The notes under the pieces: model-generated | Seen by the model: the letters and a program-made list of their open reading frames with translations, nothing else | Told to the model about the DNA's origin: nothing | Databases searched by the model: none | Shown here: positions 17,475-26,057 of the stretch, one piece after another | Numbering within the stretch: position 1 is the first letter of the stretch | How the letters are laid out: each line of letters begins with the position of its first letter | From: Acholeplasma sp. | GTDB lineage: Bacteria > Bacillota_I > Bacilli_A > Acholeplasmatales > Acholeplasmataceae | DNA length: 64,000 bases | Direction: 5' to 3' | Assembly: GCA_003605085.1 (NCBI GenBank) | Contig: QZKD01000037.1 | Location: 26,381-90,380, forward strand | Made by a program: the position numbers and the translations under genes

Positions 17475-19040
17475 TTAAGATGATTGTGTTTCTCTAAGCA
17501 AAAACTCTTTGAGTGCATCGATAAAATGGTTGATATCATCGGGTCTAACGATTAAAACAAACTCTTCAGAATAATCACTATTCTTGTAATTAATTTGATC
17601 CGCAAGCGCACGCACTTTAATGACATATTCACCAGGTGCTAAATCGAGCGTCATGGATGATTCCTCTGTTTCAAAGAGTTCTCCGTTGATACTAACCATG
17701 TAAGATAGACTGTGTTGAATCGGATCAAATCTAAGATCTCCCGTTTGATCTACATAAAGATTTAATGGTCGATCAAGTTTTATTCTGGGATCAGGGAATC
17801 CCACCGGATTGGGTCTTGGGATATGTTCACCTTTCACAAGATAAACTCCATTTGTCACCGCGCGGACAGTTCCATCGGACGGTGTATTCATAATGTCATA
17901 GGTTCCTTCAGTGTTCTTAAGTGCCATGGTCGTGGATCCCCCACCATCGATATTGTAGGCTTTATCTGCACCAAAATACACCATGATTTGGGCGAGTTCA
18001 TAGAGGTTGACCCCATCCATACCGAGCGGCTTATTTCGACCATCTACGGTGACAAAGAAGACAGTACCATCTTCTTTTTGACCAATCGCAGTTCTAGGAT
18101 GCTTCCACTCAGGATCTAGTCCATAATCGAGATGGGTCACCGGAATACCGTCTGTGACGAGTTCGTCATAGACACCTACTGCAAATCTGACATCTTCAAA
18201 ACCACACCCAAGCTTTCGTTGAACAACGACATAATCTAAAGCTGTGATGAAATCATCTTCATTAAAATCATGACCCACGATCACAAAGGTATGATCTTCT
18301 ACGGTCATATCCACATCGGTTTGATTTTCTAGAACACCACTACCAAAATAACGTACACCATCCATTTTGGTTTCTTTTGCTTCTATGATGATTTTATTTG
18401 CAGTCGTTGAAATAGGAAGATCATAATTATCAAAATAAACAGTAATCAATTCATTGCTTGTTGGAAGATTGTTGATTCTTTCTACAGAAACTTCCTTTTT
18501 TAGAGCACCATCTTCATCATATACAAGCAAGACATACCCTTGATAACAAGGGACACCAAAGACAACAGTGCCATCATCTTTAAATCCTGCAGCTGGACGA
18601 GATGAAACGACACCTGAAGCGATGGTTTCAAAATTACGCACATATAAACCCTGAGGTTGGCCATTGAGATTGGTTATTGAGGTGTTGTAGAAATCCCCAT
18701 TAACGCCCCCAATAACTTCATAATTCTCGTATCTATTATGAATATCTTCGATATGTCCCAAAAGAGTTCCTCGTCCCCAACTGTCGTGAGGCTTATAGTT
18801 ATCTCCAACAACGACGTTTAAGTCACTATAGTTTTGAACATTAGCACCTAAGTAGTTGATGACTTGATCGGACAAGACACCATCGTATTCGAGTTCGCCA
18901 ATGATCTTCGTATGTCGAACACCATCGATATACTGTGTTTCCTTAAGGGATGTGGTTAACCGCATTTCAGCACGAACAGTGTATCCCGTGAAGGCTAGAA
19001 ATAGAACAATAACGAGACTAAGAGTTAACAATTTTTTCAT
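17475..19040 (-). CDS. Secreted phosphodiester glycosidase (NAGPA/DUF2233-like)
   Basis: I start this at the ATG at 19040, where AGGAGGC lies 5 bases upstream and the product opens with the signal peptide MKKLLTLSLVIVLFLAF. The longer frame to 19094 would run into the lipoprotein gene. The 521-residue product carries VIGGVNGDFY (about 125) and YNIDGGGSTTMAL (about 370), the two hallmarks of the NAGPA/phosphodiester glycosidase family, which removes GlcNAc from phosphodiester-linked glycans. A dockerin-like DFNEDDFITALDYV segment lies near 255, and an Ig-like domain follows at the C-terminus. It would act outside the cell. It follows a lipoprotein gene with a 10-base gap. Confidence 0.85.
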   Translation of the reverse strand: MKKLLTLSLVIVLFLAFTGYTVRAEMRLTTSLKETQYIDGVRHTKIIGELEYDGVLSDQVINYLGANVQNYSDLNVVVGDNYKPHDSWGRGTLLGHIEDIHNRYENYEVIGGVNGDFYNTSITNLNGQPQGLYVRNFETIASGVVSSRPAAGFKDDGTVVFGVPCYQGYVLLVYDEDGALKKEVSVERINNLPTSNELITVYFDNYDLPISTTANKIIIEAKETKMDGVRYFGSGVLENQTDVDMTVEDHTFVIVGHDFNEDDFITALDYVVVQRKLGCGFEDVRFAVGVYDELVTDGIPVTHLDYGLDPEWKHPRTAIGQKEDGTVFFVTVDGRNKPLGMDGVNLYELAQIMVYFGADKAYNIDGGGSTTMALKNTEGTYDIMNTPSDGTVRAVTNGVYLVKGEHIPRPNPVGFPDPRIKLDRPLNLYVDQTGDLRFDPIQHSLSYMVSINGELFETEESSMTLDLAPGEYVIKVRALADQINYKNSDYSEEFVLIVRPDDINHFIDALKEFLLRETQSS

Positions 19041-19050
19041 GATATGCCTC

Positions 19051-19680
19051 CTAAACCGTAGGTATCGTGATGACGGTTGATCCAACATGATCAAAGGTCA
19101 TCTCAAAACGATAGGAGAGGTCTCCCACAATAACATCAAAAATCATTTCATCAAAATAGGTATCCCCCAAGACAAGTTCAAAATTAGCGACTACACTACC
19201 TTCAATCTCGGTTTGAAAAAATAAGGAAACCTCATCATAGAACTCTGTCTTTAAAAAATACTTTCCACTGACTTCCATAAACCATGTGGGTTGAAATGCG
19301 TGGAAGAAATCATAACTTGAATCCGCATCATCACAGGGAATAATTTCACTTCGATAGCCCTCATCCACAGGAAAATAATGGGTGCATGTACCGCTTAGAT
19401 TCGTGTAATATTCTTTGATGCCATCCATTTCAAACGATGCAGAAGTTTGGTCGATTTCCATCGTCATGGTATAAAGATCAGCAAGCTGCTGAACCGAAAT
19501 CTCTAACGTATAATTATCGAGGACTGCCATCCTTTCAAACGTCTGTTCAAATGGTGTTTTGATGATTTCACAGACACCATCAATCAATTCTTCACCCTCG
19601 TCACATTCAATCGTTTGATTCTCACACGATGATAGAATGAAGATGCACAGGATCAGTGCAAAAAATACAATCTTTTTCAT
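19051..19680 (-). CDS. Lipoprotein of unknown function with a Cys motif
   Basis: This 209-residue protein has a clear lipoprotein signal ending LSSC, followed by CDEGEELIDGVCE, the same Cys motif found three times at the C-terminus of the large GH10-like surface protein. The rest (about 45-209) is predicted beta-rich and resembles the LppX/LolA-like class of lipoproteins that measure or bind hydrophobic ligands, but I cannot assign a family. AAGGAG lies 6 bases before the ATG. It is directly upstream of the phosphodiester glycosidase and likely in the same transcript. Confidence 0.8.
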   Translation of the reverse strand: MKKIVFFALILCIFILSSCENQTIECDEGEELIDGVCEIIKTPFEQTFERMAVLDNYTLEISVQQLADLYTMTMEIDQTSASFEMDGIKEYYTNLSGTCTHYFPVDEGYRSEIIPCDDADSSYDFFHAFQPTWFMEVSGKYFLKTEFYDEVSLFFQTEIEGSVVANFELVLGDTYFDEMIFDVIVGDLSYRFEMTFDHVGSTVITIPTV

Positions 19681-19761
19681 ATTTATCTCCTTAGAAATAA
19701 AGATTCTCGTCGTTTACACCGTTATTTTATCTTTTAATCCATGGAAAAAAGTTTCAATAAG

Positions 19762-19784
19762 TAAAAAAAGAGGAATTTTCCTCT
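19762..19784 (-). terminator. Intrinsic terminator after the GAF-GGDEF gene
   Basis: AGAGGAA (19769-19775) and TTCCTCT (19778-19784) form a 7-base stem. Read on the minus strand it runs into TTTTTTT. It lies just after the GGDEF stop codon. Confidence 0.85.
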
Positions 19785-19788
19785 TCTC

Positions 19789-21210
19789 TTATGGCAAATA
19801 CTTGCGTTCCTTCTTATCTTGATACATCCGTTTATCGGCTAAGCGAATCACCATTTGTAAATCTTCATGATCATCCTTATAGTGAGCGACCCCTGAACCA
19901 AATTCAATCGGTACATTTTGGCCATCAATCACGAAGGGTGTGACTTTGACATCATCATGAATTTTTTCTAAACGTTTGATGCCTTCTTGGAGTTTGAGAT
20001 CTGGCATTAAAATAACAAATTCATCCCCACCGGTTCGGTAAACAGAGTCTTTTGACAAAAGATTACGCTTGATAATTTGAACAAAATGGACGATATATTG
20101 ATCTCCTGCTGAGTGGCCATAAGTATCGTTGACTTTCTTTAGATCGTTCACATCAAGGATAGCAAGACATAAGGCTGTATGATTATGCTTAACCAAAGAT
20201 TGGATGGTCTTATCATAATGTTCTCTAGAGTATGCCCCTGTTAAAGAATCAAATTGTGATAGTTTATGGATTTCTTCAACCAGGTGATGATTGTTTAAAG
20301 CGATTTCAATTTGCGATGCGAGATGCTTGATAAGAAGTTTATCTTGTTCATCAAATGCATCTTTGTTATTCATGTTGTCCAAGTTGATAAATCCATAAAT
20401 TTTATCATCGAATTGAATCGCACACGTTAAGACGGATGCTGCCATTTCTGTTTCTTTTTCTGCAAATTCTCTGGCCACATCACGTTCAGGATTAGCTTCA
20501 TTAAATGTTTTAATATCACGAATGACTGTGGGTTCCAATAATGTTCCAATACGATATTGATACGTATCTTGATAACGTAAATTAACTTCCCTTAGCATGT
20601 CTAAGTCGTAACCTACGGCAGCTCGAAACTCCATGAACTCATCATCCTTATGGATTAAAATACTACCCGATTCTGCTTTAGGGACTAAATCGATGGCAAT
20701 CTCTAAAATATCTTGGAGTAACTTATCAATATCATCATCTAAAAGCATTTTGGGGGTGACACCCATCATCGCCTGTGTGATTTCATAACTTCTTTCCAAG
20801 TGTTGAAACTTCTTTTTAAGGACGCTCAACTCAATTTCTTTTCGAATCACGATCTGCTCAAAATAATGACAAAATATCAAAGTGAGTGAAGCAATCAGAT
20901 AAAAATCAGTGATGATGTTATGTGAAAAGATGACGATATCGACAATATGAAAGGCACCGAAAGCAAAAACAATCACTACGCCAAGTAATCCACCACGAAG
21001 GCGATCAAATTGCATCCAAATGGTCGCTATTATCATAATGATGATTCCCGCTACAATGAGGACTTTTTCATATAAGGTGCTTTCTAAAAACTCGGAATAT
21101 CCATCTGTAAGAAGGGGAATCGTTAACCATGCTAAAAGAAGTACAATGACTGCACTTCTTAAAATGAGGGATAACATACGATTCACTTTAATGACATATG
21201 ATGTTTCCAA
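19789..21210 (-). CDS. Membrane GAF-GGDEF diguanylate cyclase
   Basis: The true start is probably the TTG at 21210: AAAGGTG lies 5 bases upstream and a TTGTAT-17-TATAAT promoter lies at 21242-21270, inside what would otherwise be coding sequence from the ATG at 21270. The product (about 473 residues) has several N-terminal membrane helices, a GAF domain (about 150-300, with SGSILIHKDDEF) and a C-terminal GGDEF domain with the intact motif YRTGGDEFVIL. It should make cyclic di-GMP from GTP in response to a small-molecule signal. A terminator follows. It is one of three GGDEF proteins here; no EAL or HD-GYP phosphodiesterase is visible. Confidence 0.88.
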   Translation of the reverse strand: METSYVIKVNRMLSLILRSAVIVLLLAWLTIPLLTDGYSEFLESTLYEKVLIVAGIIIMIIATIWMQFDRLRGGLLGVVIVFAFGAFHIVDIVIFSHNIITDFYLIASLTLIFCHYFEQIVIRKEIELSVLKKKFQHLERSYEITQAMMGVTPKMLLDDDIDKLLQDILEIAIDLVPKAESGSILIHKDDEFMEFRAAVGYDLDMLREVNLRYQDTYQYRIGTLLEPTVIRDIKTFNEANPERDVAREFAEKETEMAASVLTCAIQFDDKIYGFINLDNMNNKDAFDEQDKLLIKHLASQIEIALNNHHLVEEIHKLSQFDSLTGAYSREHYDKTIQSLVKHNHTALCLAILDVNDLKKVNDTYGHSAGDQYIVHFVQIIKRNLLSKDSVYRTGGDEFVILMPDLKLQEGIKRLEKIHDDVKVTPFVIDGQNVPIEFGSGVAHYKDDHEDLQMVIRLADKRMYQDKKERKYLP

Positions 21211-21241
21211 AAGATCACCTTTCTTGCCTCTAGTAGCCCAT

Positions 21242-21270
21242 ATTATACCGTAAATACACCCCTCATACAA
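21242..21270 (-). promoter_or_regulatory. Promoter of the GAF-GGDEF gene
   Basis: TTGTAT (21270-21265) and TATAAT (21247-21242) are 17 bases apart. The position rules out the upstream ATG at 21270 and supports the TTG start at 21210. The -35 box sits inside the loop/stem of the hairpin at 21258-21285. Confidence 0.65.
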
Positions 21271-21285
21271 TAAGTATCAAGGGGT
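21258..21285 (-). terminator. Hairpin overlapping the GGDEF promoter; possible terminator of the channel operon
   Basis: ACCCCTCATAC and GTATCAAGGGGT form a stem with one bulge and an AATAA loop. It lies after the CASTOR/POLLUX-like gene and covers the -35 element of the next promoter. It may end the channel operon or serve as an operator. The trailing U-tract is weak. Confidence 0.4.
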
Positions 21286-21331
21286 ATATCACCAAAATGT
21301 CCTTAAGTTTTTATTAAGTAACTACGATCGC

Positions 21332-23116
21332 TTACTTACAAATCATAACAAGGAGATCTTCTTCGAAAATGATGAGGGGTTCATCTAGGTCAAGATTTCC
21401 CTTAAAGATGTCAAGTTTTCCTTCTTTGATCGTTCCAATCCAGACGTAATCTTGATTTCCGCTCATGAAGACTGTATAAATCCCTTGAGCCTTGGTGGGA
21501 AAAGATATTGGGAAAGAATGCTTTAAAATATCTTGTGCCTTATAGGCATAGACCTCATAGGTCTCTTCTTCGCTACCCTCTTCATCATAGGTTAATAAAT
21601 CAATGAATAATGGATAAAGCTTGCGATTTTTAGAAAGCTGAGTCATAAGTCTACTCAGATACTCGTTGGAAATAATTGTATTTTGAACATTATAACTTTG
21701 TGCAATATCAAAATGCTTAGGATCTAAAAGTTCAATAATGATCTCTGCTTGATGTTTTTTCGCGAGTTCTTGGGTCATCAATAGAGTCACTAAAACCTCT
21801 GAATCGTATTCGGATGGGTCGAGATTATCTTCGGATAGGATCAAGATGTGATCGATATGTTCAATCGTTTCCGTATACGACTGAATCGCACTAGCTTCAT
21901 TGGATTCCATTTGTGAAACGTGGATTTTTACGTGGTTTTCTCTTTCATATAAACGGATGGAATCAAGAATATACGGTAGTTTTTGATTTTTGCCAAAAAT
22001 GACGATATATTTTTCATGATAGCGTGTTTGATCGTTGATCGTCAGAGGTTCGTAATGATGGAGTGGTTTTTCTCTTTTGCGTTCAACATCCTTGGATTCA
22101 CTCGAAAGCACATATAACGTATCCCCTAAGGAATAAATGGGGATGGCGTAATGATGATGTTCCATAAACTCACGTGGTTTTATGTCTTTTACGGTATAAA
22201 ATTCAGCACCTTCAAACGATAAGAGTTCATGATAGACTTGATTGAGTTCCGGCATCAATAATGTCTGTGCGATCAATCGACCCATGAGTTCGTCGGGTAA
22301 TAGAGGTAATATTTGATCATTTAATCTACTATGTTTGGCAATATAATCATTGATCAATCCGATGGAACTATGTTCTTTGACTTCAACCAAGATGGTTTGA
22401 TGAGGTTTGATATTCATATTGCTTACAAGCATCAATGTTTTCATCGAGAGCATATCTTTATGTGTAAGAGTTGAGAGTTCATGTTCATCAGATAAGATCA
22501 CGACTGTCTTTGAATCTTCAATACAGATATTCATAAGATCTCGTTTGGAGAAGACTTCACCATGTCTTACGATAATGGATAACTTCTTTTTATTGCCATC
22601 TTGGACATCAAATAGCTTACGCTTAATCTCATTTTCAATGACTTCTTTATCATGATGACTTAGAATAACAATCGCGGTTGTTTCATCATCATAACGATAA
22701 TCGGCAATGAGTTCTAGGGCTTTATGGTTCCAGTTTAGGATGACGATGTGATGATAAAGGTGTAACTTAGTCTTCCCCTTGTTGGCATTATCGATGATGT
22801 TGGAGAAGGTGTTTGCCACGTATCCAATGATACCACCGGTAAAAGTGATCATCGATGTTAAAATCACAAGGATGGATATAATACGTATGGCAATCGGAAC
22901 CGCTGGATCATAGAATCCCGGTTCAAGCATCCAAGTGATCCCTGATGCCCATAATGCTGTGATGATATTGCCGTAATGTTCTGGTGCAATCAAATACGCA
23001 ATTACAGATGAAATAAGCCATAAAATAACATTGAAAAGGATGATGAAAAGAAGGATGATTCCTCTCGCATTCTTTTCACGCATGAGACTAAACCATTGTC
23101 TAATCTTTTGTTTCAT
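21332..23116 (-). CDS. CASTOR/POLLUX-like RCK ion channel
   Basis: I start at the ATG at 23116 (GGAGTG upstream) rather than the TTG before it. The 594-residue product has two to three N-terminal membrane helices (about 18-105) and then two TrkA-N/RCK-type Rossmann domains (HIVILNWNHKALELIADY near 125; KYIVIFGKNQKLPYILDSI near 365). This architecture matches the CASTOR/POLLUX/SYM8 channel family. RCK domains gate cation flux in response to Ca2+, nucleotides or pH. A conventional TVGYG filter is absent, as in that family. It is last in an operon with an MscS channel and an FN3-like membrane protein. The ion is not predictable. Confidence 0.75.
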   Translation of the reverse strand: MKQKIRQWFSLMREKNARGIILLFIILFNVILWLISSVIAYLIAPEHYGNIITALWASGITWMLEPGFYDPAVPIAIRIISILVILTSMITFTGGIIGYVANTFSNIIDNANKGKTKLHLYHHIVILNWNHKALELIADYRYDDETTAIVILSHHDKEVIENEIKRKLFDVQDGNKKKLSIIVRHGEVFSKRDLMNICIEDSKTVVILSDEHELSTLTHKDMLSMKTLMLVSNMNIKPHQTILVEVKEHSSIGLINDYIAKHSRLNDQILPLLPDELMGRLIAQTLLMPELNQVYHELLSFEGAEFYTVKDIKPREFMEHHHYAIPIYSLGDTLYVLSSESKDVERKREKPLHHYEPLTINDQTRYHEKYIVIFGKNQKLPYILDSIRLYERENHVKIHVSQMESNEASAIQSYTETIEHIDHILILSEDNLDPSEYDSEVLVTLLMTQELAKKHQAEIIIELLDPKHFDIAQSYNVQNTIISNEYLSRLMTQLSKNRKLYPLFIDLLTYDEEGSEEETYEVYAYKAQDILKHSFPISFPTKAQGIYTVFMSGNQDYVWIGTIKEGKLDIFKGNLDLDEPLIIFEEDLLVMICK

Positions 23117-23127
23117 CAAAACACTCC

Positions 23128-24084
23128 TTACTCTTTGTGTTCTTTATTTGCCTGATGAACGACAACTTGTGGGAAAGGAATATTGATACCTTTACGATCA
23201 AAAAGGAGTTTTAATTCTCGATTTAAGGCACGGGTTACATCATAACGATTCTTTTCTTCACATTTAGCAGCAATTCTCACAACAACCGATGAATCCGCTA
23301 GTTCATTGACACCTTTATAAATAGGACCTTCAACGATTTCAGGAATTGACTTTTTCATTTCAGGAAGATACTCTTTGATGACCTCTTCAACTTTGATTAA
23401 GTCAGCACCATACTCAACGGAGATATCTGAAATAGCGACGGAGAGTTCAGCGGATAGATTGACGATTTCACGAATATCAGAATTCGCAATAATAAGAACA
23501 TTTCCAGCGATATCCTGTACACGTGTATTTCTCGGACCTATTTGTTTAACAGTTCCTCTAAAGTTCCCCACTTCTACAATATCGCCAACGACAAACTGAC
23601 GTTCAAAGATAATGGATAATCCTGAAAAAACATCTTGAAGTAGACCCTGTGCTCCAAAAGAGACTGCTAAACCAGCAATCCCAGCACCTGCAAGTAAAGT
23701 CGGTGTTTGTACACCCCAAGCAGATAAAATAAGGAGTAGTCCAATGAGGATACTGATGTATTTGACGATGGATGTAAAGAGGATTCCTAGAGTCTCTGCA
23801 CGATGGCCTTTTTTAGTAAGTAATTTCACCAAAAATAGCAATACAAAGTTTAGAATCCAAACAAAGATTAAGATGGTCACACTTTCTAAGATATTCACAT
23901 AACTGTTTTTGAAAAAACCGATCAAATCAAAAAACTTTCCGATGGAATTGTCGATAATGTTCGCAAATGCCGTTCCTGGAAATAAAATACCTGACAGACT
24001 ACCTAACAGGATGAAGACTCCGATCACCACCGCGGTCACAATCATTTCAATGCGTTCTTTTTTCGTTCTTTCTTTTTGGTTCAT
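23128..24084 (-). CDS. MscS-family mechanosensitive channel
   Basis: This 318-residue protein has three N-terminal membrane helices and the MscS signature helix GAGIAGLAVSFGAQGLLQD, followed by the beta-domain VGDIVEVGNFRGTVKQIGPRNTRVQD (positions about 135-200) and an alpha/beta C-terminal domain. It should open under membrane tension to release solutes in hypo-osmotic shock. The gene lies 12 bases after the FN3-like gene and 11 bases before the RCK channel gene, with GGAG upstream. Co-transcription with another channel suggests a combined turgor or ion homeostasis module, which would matter in a cell without a rigid wall. Confidence 0.92.
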   Translation of the reverse strand: MNQKERTKKERIEMIVTAVVIGVFILLGSLSGILFPGTAFANIIDNSIGKFFDLIGFFKNSYVNILESVTILIFVWILNFVLLFLVKLLTKKGHRAETLGILFTSIVKYISILIGLLLILSAWGVQTPTLLAGAGIAGLAVSFGAQGLLQDVFSGLSIIFERQFVVGDIVEVGNFRGTVKQIGPRNTRVQDIAGNVLIIANSDIREIVNLSAELSVAISDISVEYGADLIKVEEVIKEYLPEMKKSIPEIVEGPIYKGVNELADSSVVVRIAAKCEEKNRYDVTRALNRELKLLFDRKGINIPFPQVVVHQANKEHKE

Positions 24085-24096
24085 GGGTTTTTTCTC

Positions 24097-25392
24097 CTAT
24101 TCATGAATCTCATCATAAAGGATATGACGAATGAGATAATTTTGTTGATTTCTAATACCTATCGTAATTTGATAGTTTTCTGCTGAAGGAATGGAAATCG
24201 TAAAGCTTACCGATTTACTCTCTACTGATGGTGTGAAATCAAATACATCACCACCTAAATATATGGGGTGATCACCTGTTAATTCAAAGATGTCGTAATA
24301 AGGAATTTGGAAGTAGTGATTAGGATCCACGACCGTGATTGTCACTTCAAGGAAACCATTGACTTCTACGATGGAAAAGTCGATGGAATATGTATCTAAT
24401 GTCGTGACTTCTTCTTCGTAGATGATCTTAGTTTCTTCTCTTAATGTTCCTGGATTGATATAGGTCGCTTTTCCTATGATCGTATATGTGGTATTCTTTG
24501 CTAGTCCAGAAACGGGAACATTTAGATAAAATCCTGTGACTTGATGAAGACTCACATCAAAGTCATCGATCAGTTGATTGCCTTTATAAACCTCTATTTG
24601 GTACATCACATCAACGTCACTATAAGAATCTGGATAAAGGGACAGATAAATCTCGTTTTGATTGATTCGATCAAGATAAAGCGAAGAAGATAGAGTAAAC
24701 TCTGGTGTAATCCAAATCTCATCGAGGAGGACCGGTCCTTCGCTCGTGAGCCCTTCTAAATACACATGGAATGGAGAACTCGTGAAGATTTGCGTAAGCT
24801 CAATGGATTGCAAACTTTCGGTTACGATAATCTCTTGATAATCGATGGGCATTTCTGGTTCCCAAGAGAATCCGTAATATAAGATCACGTTTTCATAGAT
24901 AGATTCAGGATCATGAATTTTGACGTCGATGATGTAGATTGAATCAAATTCATCCCCTGTCACCTGATACCCTAAAATGGCTCCACCGGTGCTTTCTTCA
25001 GTCGTAAGGACCACAGAATCTAAACGTTCTTGACCAAAACCTTTACTTCCATAGACACTTAACCTATATTCTGTATTCGGGTTAAGTTCATCAAAATATC
25101 CCGCATTCTCACCTAGAGAAATCGGGACTTCATAGTATTCCATTTGATTTTCTAAAACGACAAAAAGCGTCTCTAGATCAAGCGCTTGGTCTTGATCGGT
25201 CACGGAGACTTGATAGATAATTTCATTGGTCAGTGCTTCTGCTTTTATAATCGTAGCTTTAGGAGAACTAGGGATCAGCGTCACAGCAGCGACTGCAGCA
25301 ACCACAGTCACAGCAAAAGAAGACATCCATGTCTTAATGATTTCATATTGTCTTCTAAAACGCTCATTCTTGTTTTTCTGACGTCTGGGCAT
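24097..25392 (-). CDS. Membrane-anchored protein with FN3-like domains, function unknown
   Basis: The ATG at 25392 is chosen because AAGGAAG stands 5 bases upstream; the ATG at 25419 has no such site. The 431-residue product has a basic cytosolic N-terminus (MPRRQKNKNERFRRQYE), one membrane helix (about 25-45) and an extracellular region with at least three beta-sandwich repeats. One shows the FN3-type strand ELNPNTEYRLSVYGSKGFG, another VSGLAKNTTYTIIGKAT. No catalytic motif is visible. It heads the operon containing MscS and the CASTOR/POLLUX-like channel, so it might be a surface sensor or scaffold for them. Confidence 0.7.
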   Translation of the reverse strand: MPRRQKNKNERFRRQYEIIKTWMSSFAVTVVAAVAAVTLIPSSPKATIIKAEALTNEIIYQVSVTDQDQALDLETLFVVLENQMEYYEVPISLGENAGYFDELNPNTEYRLSVYGSKGFGQERLDSVVLTTEESTGGAILGYQVTGDEFDSIYIIDVKIHDPESIYENVILYYGFSWEPEMPIDYQEIIVTESLQSIELTQIFTSSPFHVYLEGLTSEGPVLLDEIWITPEFTLSSSLYLDRINQNEIYLSLYPDSYSDVDVMYQIEVYKGNQLIDDFDVSLHQVTGFYLNVPVSGLAKNTTYTIIGKATYINPGTLREETKIIYEEEVTTLDTYSIDFSIVEVNGFLEVTITVVDPNHYFQIPYYDIFELTGDHPIYLGGDVFDFTPSVESKSVSFTISIPSAENYQITIGIRNQQNYLIRHILYDEIHE

Positions 25393-25447
25393 AAAGACTT
25401 CCTTGCTTAATGTCATCACTTTAGAATCGTAGTTGCTTTTTCTTTCT

Positions 25448-25476
25448 ATTATACCGCGAATGTAAGGTTTTTTTAA
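25448..25476 (-). promoter_or_regulatory. Promoter of the FN3/MscS/RCK channel operon
   Basis: TATAAT (25453-25448) with a weak TTAAAA (25476-25471) 17 bases upstream, between the Nudix terminator and the ATG at 25392. The -10 is convincing, the -35 is poor. Confidence 0.5.
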
Positions 25477-25489
25477 GAGACCTTTTTTA

Positions 25490-25514
25490 AAAATAATAAA
25501 AGGCTTGCGCCTTT
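25490..25514 (-). terminator. Intrinsic terminator after the Nudix gene
   Basis: AAAGGC (25499-25504) and GCCTTT (25509-25514) close a GCAA tetraloop on the minus strand, followed by TATTATTTTT. It begins just beyond the Nudix stop at 25516. Confidence 0.85.
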
Positions 25515-25515
25515 C

Positions 25516-26046
25516 TTAATAATCGTTGAAATGAGAGTGAACATCCTTGGTCAGTTGGAGATCAAAGATGATGTTAATGAAACTTTTATGATAACTGATG
25601 AAGGTCTTTTGATCAATCATCTGCATGATATCTTCACGCGATGCCCACTTAACCTGTTGAACTTCTTCTTTTTGAAGATTTAGCCTGTTTATGTCTACAT
25701 CTTTTACGACAATATAGACATCATCAAAACCAAAAGAAAAGCTTACAGTCAGTGCAGGACGCATGCCAGCTAAAGAGATCTCCAATCCCAGTTCTTCAAA
25801 AACTTCTCTTTCAGCTGCTTGAATCGAGGTATCACCTTGAACAGCACTTCCTCCTACAGTCACATCCCATAAATTCGACCATCCCTGTTTGAAGGGTTGT
25901 CGCTGCTGAATGAGCATTTGACCTTTCGAATTAAAAATACAAACATGAACGACTGTATGATAATATCCATCTGGAACCTTTTCACCACGCTTGATGATTT
26001 TTCCCGTCTTTTTTCTATCAATATCATATAATTCCCAAAGTTCCAT
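25516..26046 (-). CDS. Nudix hydrolase
   Basis: This 176-residue protein has a Nudix box, GSAVQGDTSIQAAEREVFEE then LGL; the first Glu of the consensus is Asp, as in some family members, while REVFEELG is intact. The leader ELWELYDIDRKKTGKIIKRGE resembles the IPP isomerase-like/YfcD group. It hydrolyses a nucleoside diphosphate linked to an unknown group, Mg2+-dependent. AAGGAG precedes the ATG. It lies 11 bases downstream of the NahK-like kinase gene in the same operon, so the substrate could be a nucleotide sugar, but that is only suggestive. Confidence 0.85.
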   Translation of the reverse strand: MELWELYDIDRKKTGKIIKRGEKVPDGYYHTVVHVCIFNSKGQMLIQQRQPFKQGWSNLWDVTVGGSAVQGDTSIQAAEREVFEELGLEISLAGMRPALTVSFSFGFDDVYIVVKDVDINRLNLQKEEVQQVKWASREDIMQMIDQKTFISYHKSFINIIFDLQLTKDVHSHFNDY

Positions 26047-26057
26047 GATGACTCCTT

